The position numbers were made by a program, and so were the translations under genes. Below the pieces are notes generated by a model that worked only from the letters and a program-made list of their open reading frames with translations, searched no databases and was not told the origin of the DNA. Shown here piece by piece: positions 33,505-42,538 of a stretch of 64,000 bases of DNA; positions within the stretch are counted from its first letter, which is position 1; the number at the start of each line of letters is the position of its first letter. The stretch comes from Halomonas sp. 54_146 (GTDB lineage Bacteria > Pseudomonadota > Gammaproteobacteria > Pseudomonadales > Halomonadaceae): assembly GCF_001507855.1 (NCBI RefSeq), contig NZ_LGEN01000002.1:1-64000 (forward strand). Reading direction: 5' to 3'.

Positions 33505-34554
33505 ATGTTCCTCCTGATCTCGATTGCCACGCTTTCGATCGCCCTCTCATTTCTGTGTTCTATCCTCGAAGCCGCTCTGCTCTCTATTACGCCGAGCTAT
33601 ATTGCCAAGCTAAAAGAAGAAAAGCCCAAGCTACACGCCTCGCTTACAAAGCTTAAAACCAATATTGACCGGCCCCTTGCGGCTATTTTGACACTTAACA
33701 CGATTGCGCATACCGTGGGGGCAACAGCGGTGGGTGCGCAAGCGGCGATAGTATTTGGTGAGGCCTCTATCGCGGTTGTTTCGGCCGTGATGACGATGCT
33801 GATTTTGATACTGTCGGAAATTATTCCCAAGACCATTGGTGCGACGTACTGGCGCGGTTTATCCCCTTTTCTGCCACGCTTGTTAAAACCGATGATTTTG
33901 GGTCTGCTGCCCTTTATCTGGATGTCGGAGCAGATTACTCGCCGCCTGGGCAAATCAGAGCACGATGTGGACCTGCGCGATGAAATCAAAGTGTTGGCGC
34001 GGGTTGGCCTGGAAGAAAACGTATTAGACGCTGATGAGTCGCGCACGATTATTAACCTGCTTAATCTGCATGACATTGCTGTCCACAAGGCAATGACACC
34101 GCGTACTGTGTGTGCCACGGTGTTGCCGAATATGACCGTGACAGAATTTGATCAACGTTACGGAAAAGCGCCGTTTACGCGCTTCCCTGTGATGGATAAC
34201 GGCGAACAAGCATTTGGCTATGTGCATAAAGCCGATATGTATCATGCCGACGACGCCAAAACGATGCGCGAGCTGATGCACCCGATTGGCAGCGTCGATG
34301 TGTCGCAAAATGTTGAACAGATTTTTACCTCTATGCTGAAAGATCACCTGCATATGCGGGTGGTTTACGACGAGCACGGCACGTTTGTGGGATTGATTAC
34401 GCTGGAAGACATTATCGAGACCATTCTGGGTCAAGATATTGTGGATGAAACGGATCACGTCGATAACCTGCGCCAGTATGCTAAACAGCGCTGGTTAAAG
34501 CGCATTAAACCTGATGAGAAGAATATAGCGGGTGAAGCGAAGCGTGAGCGCTAA
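33505..34554 (+). CDS. CNNM/CBS-pair membrane protein (CorC/HlyC-related)
   Basis: A 349-residue inner-membrane protein. A CNNM/DUF21 transmembrane domain covers about 1-150, with helices at 5-25, 55-80 and 85-108 and the motif LSEIIPKTIGATY. A CBS pair follows at about 185-310, ending in VGLITLEDIIETILGQDI. The usual C-terminal CorC_HlyC domain is absent; the chain ends soon after the CBS pair with a basic tail. CNNM-type proteins are linked to Mg2+ or Co2+ export. It is rightward and divergent from the RM cassette, 214 bp away, and 71 bp before the peroxiredoxin gene. Confidence 0.82.
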   Translation: MFLLISIATLSIALSFLCSILEAALLSITPSYIAKLKEEKPKLHASLTKLKTNIDRPLAAILTLNTIAHTVGATAVGAQAAIVFGEASIAVVSAVMTMLILILSEIIPKTIGATYWRGLSPFLPRLLKPMILGLLPFIWMSEQITRRLGKSEHDVDLRDEIKVLARVGLEENVLDADESRTIINLLNLHDIAVHKAMTPRTVCATVLPNMTVTEFDQRYGKAPFTRFPVMDNGEQAFGYVHKADMYHADDAKTMRELMHPIGSVDVSQNVEQIFTSMLKDHLHMRVVYDEHGTFVGLITLEDIIETILGQDIVDETDHVDNLRQYAKQRWLKRIKPDEKNIAGEAKRER

Positions 34555-34625
34555 ATGATCTATAATGAGGACGTTGTAAGTCAAATGAGCTATTAGGGTG
34601 TCTAGCGCCCATTAAGGAGGAAAGC

Positions 34626-35276
34626 ATGTCATTACGTATTAATGCAGTCGTGCCTGATTTTGAAGCGGAAACAAGCCAAGGGCCAATCCGTTTTCATGAC
34701 TGGATTGGTGATAGCTGGGCGATTCTGTTTTCGCATCCTAAAGATTTTACGCCCGTGTGCACAACGGAGTTTGGTGCCGTTGCGCGGCTGAGCGCTGAGT
34801 GGAAAAAACGCGGTACTAAGGTGATCGGTGTTTCCGTGGACGGCGTGGAAGACCACAAACGCTGGGCGGGCGACATCAAAACAGCCGGCGGCAGCGAAGT
34901 CGACTTTCCGATCATCGCTGATGATGAGCTAACGGTGTCAAAGCTCTATGACATGTTGCCGCAAGATGCTTACCTGCCCGATGGCCGCACGCCAGCCGAC
35001 AGCGCGACGGTACGTTCGGTATTTATCATTGGGCCGGACAAGCAGCTGAAGCTTTCGATGACTTACCCGATGAGCGTAGGGCGTAACTTTGCGGAAATTT
35101 TGCGCGCCCTGGATGCGCTGCAAACCACCGCACAGCACAGCGTTGCCACGCCGGCTGATTGGACCGTCGGCCAGGATGTGATTATCCCGACTAGCGTTTC
35201 CGATGCAGATGCCAAGCAGAAATACGGCGATTATGAAACTGTTCTGCCGTACTTACGTAAAACGCCATTGCGTTAA
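34626..35276 (+). CDS. 1-Cys peroxiredoxin (Prx6 type)
   Basis: A 216-residue peroxidase with peroxidatic Cys45 in the signature DFTPVCTTEFG. Length and the C-terminal extension (DWTVGQDVIIP, KYGDYETVLPYLRKTPL) are those of the Prx6/AhpC-TSA 1-Cys class, which reduces peroxides using an external thiol and does not form an intramolecular disulfide. AAGGAGG at 34614-34620 is a near-perfect Shine-Dalgarno. A perfect TATAAT hexamer at 34561-34566 suggests its own promoter, though no good -35 is visible. Ends in a strong terminator. Confidence 0.92.
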   Translation: MSLRINAVVPDFEAETSQGPIRFHDWIGDSWAILFSHPKDFTPVCTTEFGAVARLSAEWKKRGTKVIGVSVDGVEDHKRWAGDIKTAGGSEVDFPIIADDELTVSKLYDMLPQDAYLPDGRTPADSATVRSVFIIGPDKQLKLSMTYPMSVGRNFAEILRALDALQTTAQHSVATPADWTVGQDVIIPTSVSDADAKQKYGDYETVLPYLRKTPLR

Positions 35277-35294
35277 TCGTTAGGTATTGTTGTG

Positions 35295-35325
35295 AAAAGC
35301 CAGCACGTTGCGTGCTGGCTTTTTT
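35295..35325 (+). terminator. Rho-independent terminator after the peroxiredoxin gene
   Basis: AAGCCAGCACG / CGTGCTGGCTT, 11-bp perfect stem with a TTG loop and a T-run to 35325. Confidence 0.93.
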
Positions 35326-35364
35326 GTCTGTGTCTTTTGTCTGTGTCTTTTGTCTGTGTCTTTC
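35326..35364. repeat. 13-bp x3 tandem repeat downstream of the peroxiredoxin terminator
   Basis: GTCTGTGTCTTTT occurs at 35326-35338 and 35339-35351, with a one-mismatch copy at 35352-35364. The near-perfect identity suggests recent expansion. Confidence 0.9.
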
Positions 35365-35390
35365 GTAAGAGCTCGCGTATATCGGGTAGC

Positions 35391-36662
35391 TCAGTAAGAG
35401 GGCTCCAGCGCTAGCTGCTCAATAGCGTTTGAAACACTGCGCGCCCCGGTGAGTATTTCATTGACGATCGTTTCAATTTCCCCAACGCTGGTTTGGCTGG
35501 ATTTTGCCTGTTCCACCACCTGTTGCATGGCGTGGGTGGTGCGCTTTACCAAAGCGCTGTTCTTTTTCAGCACTTGGCTGATTTCCTCAACCGCTTCGCT
35601 AGAGCCTTTGGCTAACCGGCGCACTTCATTGGCCACCACGGCAAACCCACGGCCTTGCTCGCCTGCACGCGCGGCTTCTACAGCGGCATTCAGCGATAGC
35701 AGGTTCGTTTGATTGGCGATACGGGCAATCGATTCTGTAATGTTATTAATGCTTTGCGCCTGTTGGGTCAGCGCGTTGATGAGCTGCTGTGCTTCGGCCA
35801 CGGTGAGCGCTGCTTGTTCAGCGTCTTGCATTACGCGCTGCAGATGGCTGAGCCCGTTTTGGGCGATTTGCTCGGTTTGGGTAGAGGTGCTTTGAGCGGT
35901 AGAGACGGCGCGATGCGCAGATTCCGCTTCTTCCATTGAACGGGAAATATCCGTGGCAAATTTGACCACTTTAATCACGTCGCCATGGCTATTTTTGATG
36001 GGGTTGTAGGTCGCCTCCAGCCAAACGCTAGCGCCGCGGGAATCCAAGCGCTCGAACTTGCCTTGCATATATTCACCCTGGGCAAGCCGCTCCCAGAAGT
36101 GCGGGTTGGCTTGAAAGAAATCGCTACGGCAAAACATTTTATGATGCGCGCCGACTATCTCTTCATTGCGATAGCCCATGGTTTGCTCAAAATTGGCGTT
36201 GGCATTAAGAATTTCGCCGCTGGGCGTGAATTCAATCACCGCCATGGAGTTATCCAGCGCTGCTAATACGGCTTTTTTACGCTCGGCTTCTTGATGGGCG
36301 TGGGTGATGTCATTGGCGATTTTAACGACTGAGACGACGTTGCCACGCCGGTTGGTGACCGGTAAATAGGTGGCTTCCAGCCAGACTTCCTTACCTTGGG
36401 CGTTAATACGCTTAAAGGTGCCTTGGCGGCTTTCACCGCTGGCCAGCGCGTGCCAGAAATCTTGATAAGCCGGGGTGTGGGTGTCGGCAGCGTCACAAAA
36501 CAGGCGGTGATGCTGGCCTTTAATTTGGCTGAGCGTATAGCCCATAACGTTTAAAAACTGAGCACTTGCCTGGCTAATCACCCCAGCAGGCGTGAAGACA
36601 ATGCAGGCGGCGTGCTGCATAAGCGCGTTTTGCAGAGGCGAGTAGCGTTGAATAGTTAGCAT
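35391..36662 (-). CDS. Soluble double-PAS chemoreceptor, BdlA-like
   Basis: A 423-residue protein: PAS domain 1 at about 15-125, PAS domain 2 at about 135-250, and a methyl-accepting chemotaxis signalling domain at about 255-420. The hairpin tip [30 protein letters not shown] is intact. There is no membrane segment and no HAMP domain, so it is cytoplasmic. This layout and length match BdlA of Pseudomonas aeruginosa (about 417 residues), which controls biofilm dispersal; other soluble Aer-like receptors share it. The two PAS domains resemble each other (both carry GYxxxEIxGxHHxxFC), suggesting internal duplication and a shared cofactor, possibly haem or flavin. Monocistronic. Confidence 0.82.
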   Translation of the reverse strand: MLTIQRYSPLQNALMQHAACIVFTPAGVISQASAQFLNVMGYTLSQIKGQHHRLFCDAADTHTPAYQDFWHALASGESRQGTFKRINAQGKEVWLEATYLPVTNRRGNVVSVVKIANDITHAHQEAERKKAVLAALDNSMAVIEFTPSGEILNANANFEQTMGYRNEEIVGAHHKMFCRSDFFQANPHFWERLAQGEYMQGKFERLDSRGASVWLEATYNPIKNSHGDVIKVVKFATDISRSMEEAESAHRAVSTAQSTSTQTEQIAQNGLSHLQRVMQDAEQAALTVAEAQQLINALTQQAQSINNITESIARIANQTNLLSLNAAVEAARAGEQGRGFAVVANEVRRLAKGSSEAVEEISQVLKKNSALVKRTTHAMQQVVEQAKSSQTSVGEIETIVNEILTGARSVSNAIEQLALEPSY

Positions 36663-36764
36663 TTATGCAGTCTCTTGCGCACAGTTTCGTATAGGTTTTG
36701 TACAGGTGTGGTGATAGTAGTTGAGATGAGCGCTGAGCGCACTTTTTTTATGTGCTTAGAACGC

Positions 36765-36788
36765 AAAAAGCAGGCGCTGTGGCCTGCT
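36765..36788 (-). terminator. Rho-independent terminator after the isocitrate dehydrogenase gene
   Basis: On the minus strand AGCAGGC / GCCTGCT, 7-bp stem, 6-nt loop, then TTTTT. Confidence 0.85.
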
Positions 36789-36823
36789 CTGTGCAAATCG
36801 AAAAGTAAAAAACAGTGGATAAG

Positions 36824-37837
36824 TTAAGCGTTAACGTACTCCACCAGCGCCTGGGCGAAGGATTCAGTGCTGCCGGAGCCGCCCATATCAGGCGTGACCA
36901 TATCGCGGCGGGTTTCGAGCACGGTGCGAATGCCCTGGCGGATAGCGGTGGCTTTCTCGGCCATGCCCAGGTGGTCCAGCATTTGTGCGGCGGCCAGCAG
37001 CAGGGCGCAGGGGTTGGCGATGTTTTGTCCTGCGATATCCGGCGCGGAGCCGTGCACGGCTTCAAAGATCGCCGCTTTTTCACCAATGTTTGCCCCTGGT
37101 GCTAAACCTAAGCCGCCAACAAGCCCCGCACACAGGTCAGAAAGAATATCGCCAAACAGGTTAGTGGTGACCACTACATCGAACTGATGCGGGTTCATCA
37201 CTAGCTGCATACAGGCGTTATCGACGATCATCTCTTGGAACTCGATCTCGGGGTATTCTTTGGCGATTTCCCGCGCTACCTCCAAAAACAGCCCAGAGCT
37301 GGTTTTGATGATGTTGGCTTTATGGACGGCGGTGACTTTCTTGCGGCCGTTGTTTTTAGCCAGCTCAAAGGCGTAGCGCACAATGCGTTCGGAGCCTTTG
37401 CGGGTCACTTTGATCACCGAAATGCCGGTATCGCCGTTGTCGATCATCTCTTGGCCGTCGGAAAGGTAGGCGCCTTCGGTGTTTTCGCGCACGGTGATCA
37501 TGTCGATGTCGTCGTAACGCGATTTTGTGCCGGGAAAGCTGATCGCCGGGCGCACGTTGGCGTAAAGGTCAAAGTGGCGGCGCAGCTGTACGTTAATCGA
37601 GGAGAAGCCCTTGCCAATCGGCGTGGTGAGCGGGCCTTTAAGCGCGATACCGCATTTTTCGATGGCATCCAGTGATTCTTGGGGAATCAACGTGCCATGC
37701 TTTTCAAGTGCGCCTAAACCAGCGTCAATATGCTGGTAGGTTAAGCCGCAATCTAACGCGTCGAGTACTCGCAGCGTGGCATCCATAATTTCTGGGCCGA
37801 TACCGTCGCCCTTGATGACTGCAATAGATTGGCTCAT
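36824..37837 (-). CDS. NAD-dependent isocitrate dehydrogenase
   Basis: A 337-residue beta-decarboxylating dehydrogenase. GDGIGPEIMDATL at the N-terminus, substrate residues in GFSSINVQLRRHFDLYANVRP (about 83-103), ITVRENTEGAY, the metal-binding Asp region NLFGDILSDLCAG, and HGSAPDIAGQN all match the short NAD-type IDH rather than the longer NADP enzyme or isopropylmalate dehydrogenase. It converts isocitrate to 2-oxoglutarate in the TCA cycle. The start at 37837 follows GAGGAG; the frame is open 58 codons upstream but without family match. Its 5' leader contains a 17-bp tandem duplication. Confidence 0.88.
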   Translation of the reverse strand: MSQSIAVIKGDGIGPEIMDATLRVLDALDCGLTYQHIDAGLGALEKHGTLIPQESLDAIEKCGIALKGPLTTPIGKGFSSINVQLRRHFDLYANVRPAISFPGTKSRYDDIDMITVRENTEGAYLSDGQEMIDNGDTGISVIKVTRKGSERIVRYAFELAKNNGRKKVTAVHKANIIKTSSGLFLEVAREIAKEYPEIEFQEMIVDNACMQLVMNPHQFDVVVTTNLFGDILSDLCAGLVGGLGLAPGANIGEKAAIFEAVHGSAPDIAGQNIANPCALLLAAAQMLDHLGMAEKATAIRQGIRTVLETRRDMVTPDMGGSGSTESFAQALVEYVNA

Positions 37838-37849
37838 GTGCTGCTCCTC

Positions 37850-37883
37850 TTTTAGCGTAAAGCTCATTTTAGCGTAAAGCTTA
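37850..37883. repeat. 17-bp tandem duplication in the isocitrate dehydrogenase leader
   Basis: TTTTAGCGTAAAGCTCA (37850-37866) followed by TTTTAGCGTAAAGCTTA (37867-37883), one mismatch. It lies just upstream of the Shine-Dalgarno. Confidence 0.88.
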
Positions 37884-38175
37884 TTCGGCACCGATCTATT
37901 AGGAAAAAATAATAGACAGCATAAAAAGCAGTGCCGCTTCAACGTGAATAGTTGGGAATTAATGTCGTTTTTAACGGCGCAATGGTACGCCAGAAACAAG
38001 GGTAAGGTCACCCTGCCTAAAGTAGCGGTTCACTGTGTCTAAGTGATGAAACCGGTGGCGAGCAGGCTAGGGTTAGGTGCGGCGCGGGTGCTTTGCTGGT
38101 AATATGTCGCGCGTCATGATGATGTGAGCGCACTGATTTCATGACTCCAGCGAACGGTAGTAAGGTGTATTTCTT

Positions 38176-38235
38176 ATGAACACTGCAATGGCAGCGATTG
38201 CTCTGCCGCTAACAGGGCTGATGACTCCGCCCTAG
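38176..38235 (+). CDS. Candidate 19-codon leader ORF upstream of the second sulP gene
   Basis: ATG at 38176, TAG at 38233-38235, giving a hydrophobic peptide MNTAMAAIALPLTGLMTPP. A GTAAGGTG at about 38159-38166 can act as Shine-Dalgarno. Two alternative hairpins overlap its codons: GCAAT/ATTGC (38185-38189 with 38197-38201) and GGCAG/CTGCC (38190-38194 with 38203-38207), which cannot form together. A translated leader peptide that controls the downstream transporter is possible; it could also be chance. The 598 bp from 37838 to 38435 hold no longer gene. Confidence 0.35.
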   Translation: MNTAMAAIALPLTGLMTPP

Positions 38236-38251
38236 GTTTTCCCTCCTCTAT

Positions 38252-38356
38252 TTAGCGCATAACGCTATTCGCGTTATATCGGCGCTAAGCTTTTCTGTGG
38301 CCGTTATTTGGCCAGTGGCGCTTTGGCGTCTTCGATAGATAGTAGTTCCTACATCT
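38252..38356 (+). ncRNA. Structured 5' leader of the SulP-Usp operon (candidate cis-regulatory RNA)
   Basis: Three successive hairpins between the leader ORF and sulP. First: TTAGCGC (38252-38258) with GCGCTAA (38282-38288) around ATAACGC (38259-38265) with GCGTTAT (38271-38277), 14 paired bases on each side with only a 4-nt bulge. Second: TGGCC/GGCCA (38298-38314). Third: AGAT-GTAG with CTAC-ATCT (38337-38356), one bulged A. None is followed by a T-run, so they are not plain terminators. I do not recognise a known riboswitch class. Confidence 0.5.
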
Positions 38357-38435
38357 AGTTACCGTATGCTTTTTGCTGCCTATGTGCGGCGTTAGCGTGC
38401 TGTGTTTTTTAAACCCCTAACCATGGACTCCCTGA

Positions 38436-39926
38436 ATGACCCTTTTCAGCAAGCAAGAGTGGTTTTCTAACATTAAGGGCGACACGCTCTCAGGTATTGT
38501 CGTCGCGCTGGCGTTAATTCCTGAAGCGATTGCGTTCTCAATCATTGCCGGTGTTGACCCGAAAGTAGGGCTTTATGCCTCTTTCTGTATTGCCGTTATC
38601 ATTGCGTTTACGGGCGGTCGCCCGGGGATGATCTCAGCCGCCACCGGTGCCATGGCGCTGCTGATGGTGACACTGGTGCGCGAACACGGCCTTGAGTACC
38701 TGCTGGCCGCTACGCTGTTAACCGGGGTGCTGCAGATTATTGCTGGCTATTTGAAGCTGGCTGAGCTGATGCGCTTTGTGTCCCGCTCGGTGGTGACTGG
38801 CTTCGTTAACGCTCTGGCGATACTGATTTTCATGGCCCAGCTGCCTGAATTAACCGGCGTTACCTGGCATGTGTATGCCATGACCATTGCTGGCTTGGGT
38901 ATTATTTATCTGTTTCCCTATTTGCCGGTGATTGGTAAATCAATTCCCTCGCCGTTGGTATGTATTGTCGTGCTAACCGGCGTGTATATGATCAGCGGTA
39001 TGGATATTCGCAGCGTTGGCGATATGGGCGAGCTACCGGATACGCTGCCGGTATTTTTATGGCCTGATGTGCCGCTTACCTTTGAAACGCTGGCGATTAT
39101 TTTCCCCTATGCCGTGATGTTGGCGGTGGTGGGTCTGCTGGAATCGATGATGACCGCCACTATTGTCGATGATTTAACCGACACCCCGAGCGACAAAAAC
39201 CGTGAGTGTAAGGGCCAAGGGGTTGCCAATATTGGTTCAGGCTTGATTGGTGGTATGGCCGGCTGTGCGATGATTGGTCAATCGGTGATTAACATTAAAT
39301 CCGGTGGGCGTACACGGCTCTCCACGTTAATTGCTGGGGTCGTGCTGCTGCTGATGGTGGTGTTCTTAGCCGATTGGGTCTCGCAGATTCCTATGGCGGC
39401 GCTGGTGGCGGTGATGATTATGGTCTCCATCGGCACCTTTAGCTGGGAATCGATTCGTGATCTGAAAAAGCACCCGATGAGCACCAATTTCGTTATGGTG
39501 GCCACCGTTGTCGTCACAGTAGGTACCCACAACTTGGCGATTGGCGTATTCGTGGGTGTGCTGCTGGCGGCGATGTTCTTTGCCAACAAAGTCGGCAATA
39601 TCCTCTACATCGGCTCGAAAGAAGTAGACCCCGGTAAAGAGCGTGAATACCAAGTGGTGGGCCAGGTGTTCTTTGCTTCTTCAGAGCGTTTTATTGCCGC
39701 GTTTGATTTCAAAGAGAGTATTGATAAAGTCACTATCAACCTTTCCCGCGCACACTTTTGGGATATCACTGCCGTGCAGGCGCTTGATCGCGTGGTGATT
39801 AAGTTCCGCCGTGAAGGTACCGAGGTAGAACTGGTCGGCTTGAGCGAGGCCAGCGCGACCATTGTGGATCGTTACGCGGTGCACGATGACCCTGAAGCGG
39901 TCGAAAAACTCATGGGCGGCCACTAA
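38436..39926 (+). CDS. SulP anion transporter, BicA/YchM-like, with short STAS domain
   Basis: A 496-residue permease: about 10-12 membrane helices to about residue 385, then a short STAS domain with [17 protein letters not shown] near 447. The SulP motif [24 protein letters not shown] is near residue 26 and [23 protein letters not shown] near 272. It is of a different subgroup from the SulP at 24495 (100 residues shorter) and resembles bicarbonate or dicarboxylate carriers of marine bacteria. No Shine-Dalgarno precedes ATG 38436 (CTCCCTGA). That is unusual beside the strong sites of its neighbours and suggests leader-dependent initiation. A universal stress protein gene follows 18 bp later. 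Confidence 0.88.
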   Translation: MTLFSKQEWFSNIKGDTLSGIVVALALIPEAIAFSIIAGVDPKVGLYASFCIAVIIAFTGGRPGMISAATGAMALLMVTLVREHGLEYLLAATLLTGVLQIIAGYLKLAELMRFVSRSVVTGFVNALAILIFMAQLPELTGVTWHVYAMTIAGLGIIYLFPYLPVIGKSIPSPLVCIVVLTGVYMISGMDIRSVGDMGELPDTLPVFLWPDVPLTFETLAIIFPYAVMLAVVGLLESMMTATIVDDLTDTPSDKNRECKGQGVANIGSGLIGGMAGCAMIGQSVINIKSGGRTRLSTLIAGVVLLLMVVFLADWVSQIPMAALVAVMIMVSIGTFSWESIRDLKKHPMSTNFVMVATVVVTVGTHNLAIGVFVGVLLAAMFFANKVGNILYIGSKEVDPGKEREYQVVGQVFFASSERFIAAFDFKESIDKVTINLSRAHFWDITAVQALDRVVIKFRREGTEVELVGLSEASATIVDRYAVHDDPEAVEKLMGGH

Positions 39927-39944
39927 CCAAGCAAGGAGAGCGAC

Positions 39945-40802
39945 ATGACTGATCAGGTATTAGCCGCGATTGACGGCTCCCAGTTTTCCGAAGGCGTGTG
40001 CGATTATGCCGCCTGGGCAAGCTTGGCTATGCAGGCACCGTTAACCTTTGTGCATGTGGTCGACAACCATTCCGAGGTGCCCGAAGAGCAAAATCTTTCC
40101 GGCAACCTGCGTTTTGGTGCCCGCGAACGCTTGATGAAAGAGCTTTCTGAGCTTGATGAGCAGCGCGCTAAGGTGAACCGCGAGCAGGGTAAGCTGATGC
40201 TGGAAGCGGCCAAAGCGCGGGCAATAGAAGGTGGGGTGGTAGACCCCGCCACGCGACAGCGCAACGGCACCTTGGTGGAAAGCCTTTTAGAGCTTGAAAA
40301 AGACGTGCGCTTGCTGGTGGTGGGGAAGCGCGGTGCAACGGCTCACCAAGCCAGTGGCCACTTAGGTTCTAACCTTGAGCGGGTAGTGCGTGAAATGCAC
40401 CGCCCAATTCTAATGGTGCCGAAAACCTTTAAGCGTCCTGAAAAGATCTTGATGGCCTTTGACGGCAGCAAAACCGCCCGTAAAGGCGTTGAAATGCTGG
40501 CCGGCTCACCGCTTTTTGCAGGCACTGAGTGCCACGTGCTGATTGTGGGTGCGGAAACCGCTGAACATCGCTCTGAACTTGATTGGGCGCTAAGCACGCT
40601 GCGCGAAGGCGGCCATCAAGCGGAAGGCGCTATTCGCCCAGGCGAAGTGGATGAAGCCTTGCAAGCCTACGAAAAAGAGCACGGCATTGACCTGCTGGTA
40701 ATGGGTGCCTACGGGCACTCGCGTATTCGCCACTTGCTGGTGGGTAGCACCACCACCGCCATGCTGCGCGGTAGTCATATCCCGGTGCTTATTCTGCGCT
40801 AA
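39945..40802 (+). CDS. Tandem-domain universal stress protein
   Basis: A 285-residue protein with two UspA domains (about 3-155 and 160-284). The second has the ATP-binding pattern MGAYGHSRIRHLLVGSTT; the first has the related VGKRGATAHQASGHLGSNLERVV. Such proteins bind ATP and often regulate a neighbouring transporter, as TeaD does for the TeaABC ectoine transporter in Halomonas. Here the partner is probably the SulP permease 18 bp upstream. Start from AAGGAGAG at 39932-39939. The operon ends in the terminator at 40822-40855. Confidence 0.88.
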   Translation: MTDQVLAAIDGSQFSEGVCDYAAWASLAMQAPLTFVHVVDNHSEVPEEQNLSGNLRFGARERLMKELSELDEQRAKVNREQGKLMLEAAKARAIEGGVVDPATRQRNGTLVESLLELEKDVRLLVVGKRGATAHQASGHLGSNLERVVREMHRPILMVPKTFKRPEKILMAFDGSKTARKGVEMLAGSPLFAGTECHVLIVGAETAEHRSELDWALSTLREGGHQAEGAIRPGEVDEALQAYEKEHGIDLLVMGAYGHSRIRHLLVGSTTTAMLRGSHIPVLILR

Positions 40803-40821
40803 GGCTCACAAAGCGCCACGC

Positions 40822-40855
40822 AGCCGGTGCTCGCTTGTCGAGTGACCGGCTTTTT
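40822..40855 (+). terminator. Rho-independent terminator after the SulP-Usp operon
   Basis: AGCCGGT/ACCGGCT (40822-40828 with 40845-40851) and an inner CTCG/CGAG stem (40830-40833 with 40839-40842), followed by TTTTT. Confidence 0.88.
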
Positions 40856-40974
40856 AATGCCTGCTGTGGCACATAAATAGATCCCATCCAATAATGCTCA
40901 TGTTGCAATGCGCTTCTATGCTGAACGTCAGGTTGTGACCTATTCACTCACTGGAATAGTGGGAGGAACCTGTT

Positions 40975-42135
40975 ATGAACATGCCTGTCCTTGAAAGCGC
41001 CCCTGTTGGTTTCGATATAACCTCCCCCTCGCATCGTTTTGTGGCCGAGCTATTAGCCCAGGCCGATATTCAGCTTGATGGCAGCCGCCCCTGGGATATG
41101 CAGTTAAAAGCCCCCGGCGTGATTGACAGCGCGCTTTCGCGAGGAAATTTAGGCCTTGGCGAGTGTTATATGAGTGGCGATTGGGACGCTGAGCGCCTAG
41201 ATGAGCTGTTTTACCGGCTAATGCGCGCCCGGCTAGGGCAGTGTATTAAGCCTACCCAGTTGGTTTATCACTCGCTGCGCTCGCGCTTATTGAACCGCCA
41301 GACCGCTAAACGCGCCTGGGAAGTGGGCGAAAAGCATTACGACCTTGGCAATGAGTTCTACGCCGCCATGCTTGATCAGCGTATGACGTATACCTGCGGT
41401 TACTGGAAAGAAGCGCAGACCTTAGACGATGCCCAGGAAGCCAAGCTCGATTTAATCTGCCAAAAACTGCAGTTAGCGCCGGGTATGCGCGTGCTGGATA
41501 TCGGCTGCGGCTGGGGTAGTTTTATGGCCTATGCCGCCGAGCAGTATGGCGTTGAGTGTGTGGGTCTTACCATCTCTAAAGAACAGGCTGAGTTCGGCAA
41601 ACGGCTGATAAAAAGTGGCTTGCCGGTTGAGTTTCGCTTACAGGATTACCGCGATGAAACCGAACAGTTTGATCGCATTGTCAGCGTTGGCATGTTTGAG
41701 CACGTCGGCAATAAAAACTACCGCGAATACATGACGGTAGCCCACCGCTGTTTGAAAGACGAGGGCTTGTGTTTACTGCACACGATTGGCAAAAACGTAA
41801 GCTATACCGTGACCGACCCATGGATTGATAAGTATATTTTTCCCAATGGCGAACTGCCCACCTTGGGGCAAATTGCGGATGCCGCAGAATCGCTGTTCGT
41901 GATAGAGGATGTGCATAATTTCGGTGCCGACTACGACCGCACGCTAATGGCATGGCATGAAAACTTCGAAACCAACTGGCCGGCATTTAAACAGCAGTTC
42001 GGCGAGCGCTTTTATCGTATGTGGCGCTATTACCTGCTTGTTTGTGCCGGGGCTTTTCGCGCCCGAGAGCTTCAGCTTTGGCAGTTGGTGATGAGTAAAC
42101 GAGGGGTAGTGGGCGGTTATTCCCGCGTTAGCTAG
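40975..42135 (+). CDS. cfa: Cyclopropane-fatty-acyl-phospholipid synthase
   Basis: A 386-residue enzyme like E. coli Cfa. The N-terminal lipid-binding domain covers about 1-95; the SAM-dependent methyltransferase domain begins near 120 with VGEKHYDLGNEFY, SAM motif LDIGCGWGSF near 175, and the C-terminal WHENFETNWP and RMWRYYLLVCAGAFRARELQLWQ blocks. It adds a methylene group across the double bond of membrane acyl chains, a stationary-phase and salt/acid stress response. GGGAGGAA at about 40961-40968 sets the start. The stop codon lies inside a 17-bp tandem duplication. RpoS control is known for cfa elsewhere but not shown here. Confidence 0.93.
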   Translation: MNMPVLESAPVGFDITSPSHRFVAELLAQADIQLDGSRPWDMQLKAPGVIDSALSRGNLGLGECYMSGDWDAERLDELFYRLMRARLGQCIKPTQLVYHSLRSRLLNRQTAKRAWEVGEKHYDLGNEFYAAMLDQRMTYTCGYWKEAQTLDDAQEAKLDLICQKLQLAPGMRVLDIGCGWGSFMAYAAEQYGVECVGLTISKEQAEFGKRLIKSGLPVEFRLQDYRDETEQFDRIVSVGMFEHVGNKNYREYMTVAHRCLKDEGLCLLHTIGKNVSYTVTDPWIDKYIFPNGELPTLGQIADAAESLFVIEDVHNFGADYDRTLMAWHENFETNWPAFKQQFGERFYRMWRYYLLVCAGAFRARELQLWQLVMSKRGVVGGYSRVS

Positions 42136-42153
42136 ATTTCCGCATTAGCTAGG
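42120..42153. repeat. 17-bp tandem duplication across the cfa stop codon
   Basis: TTCCCGCGTTAGCTAGA (42120-42136) is followed by TTTCCGCATTAGCTAGG (42137-42153), then a partial TTAGTTAGC. The first copy carries the cfa stop TAG at 42133-42135. Confidence 0.78.
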
Positions 42154-42157
42154 TTAG

Positions 42158-42538
42158 TTAGCGCGCCATGCGTTCGCCTGCCACGGCAGCACCCAGCCAC
42201 AGGGGCAGGCTGGCCACTATATAAACCAGCGCCATGGCTGGTTTGCCTAACTGCACTAAATACAGTGTCTCTAAGCTAAACAGGGAGAACGTGGTAAAAC
42301 CGCCGCAAAACCCAGCCACCAGCAATGGCTGCAAACGCGCTAGCTGGCCGTGGGGTGAACGCGAGAGGGTAACGGCCAGCCAGCCAATCAAATAGCAACC
42401 CAGCACGTTGACGATGAGCGTTCCCCAGGGGAAATAACTCCCTAGTGCTGCTTGCGAGAAAAGTGAAACGCCGTAACGCAGCACGCTGCTCACGCCGCTG
42501 CCTACACCCACCGCAAGGTACGCTTTCCAGGCGCTCAT
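42158..42538 (-). CDS. crcB: Fluoride channel CrcB, second copy
   Basis: A 126-residue four-helix membrane protein of the Fluc/CrcB family, exporting fluoride passively. FPWGTLIVNVLGCYLIG (about 34-50) and GFCGGFTTFSLFSLE (about 77-91) carry the conserved Asn and the TTFS break of the pore. I placed the start at ATG 42538, which overlaps the stop of the upstream crcB by four bases (ATGA), rather than the longer open frame without homology. Paired small CrcB proteins form antiparallel heterodimers in Gram-positive bacteria; the same is likely here. Confidence 0.9.
   Translation of the reverse strand: MSAWKAYLAVGVGSGVSSVLRYGVSLFSQAALGSYFPWGTLIVNVLGCYLIGWLAVTLSRSPHGQLARLQPLLVAGFCGGFTTFSLFSLETLYLVQLGKPAMALVYIVASLPLWLGAAVAGERMAR

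Noticed and set aside
38252-38288. Terminator of an upstream rightward gene
   Set aside because: No rightward gene ends nearby apart from the small ORF, and no T-run follows the stem.
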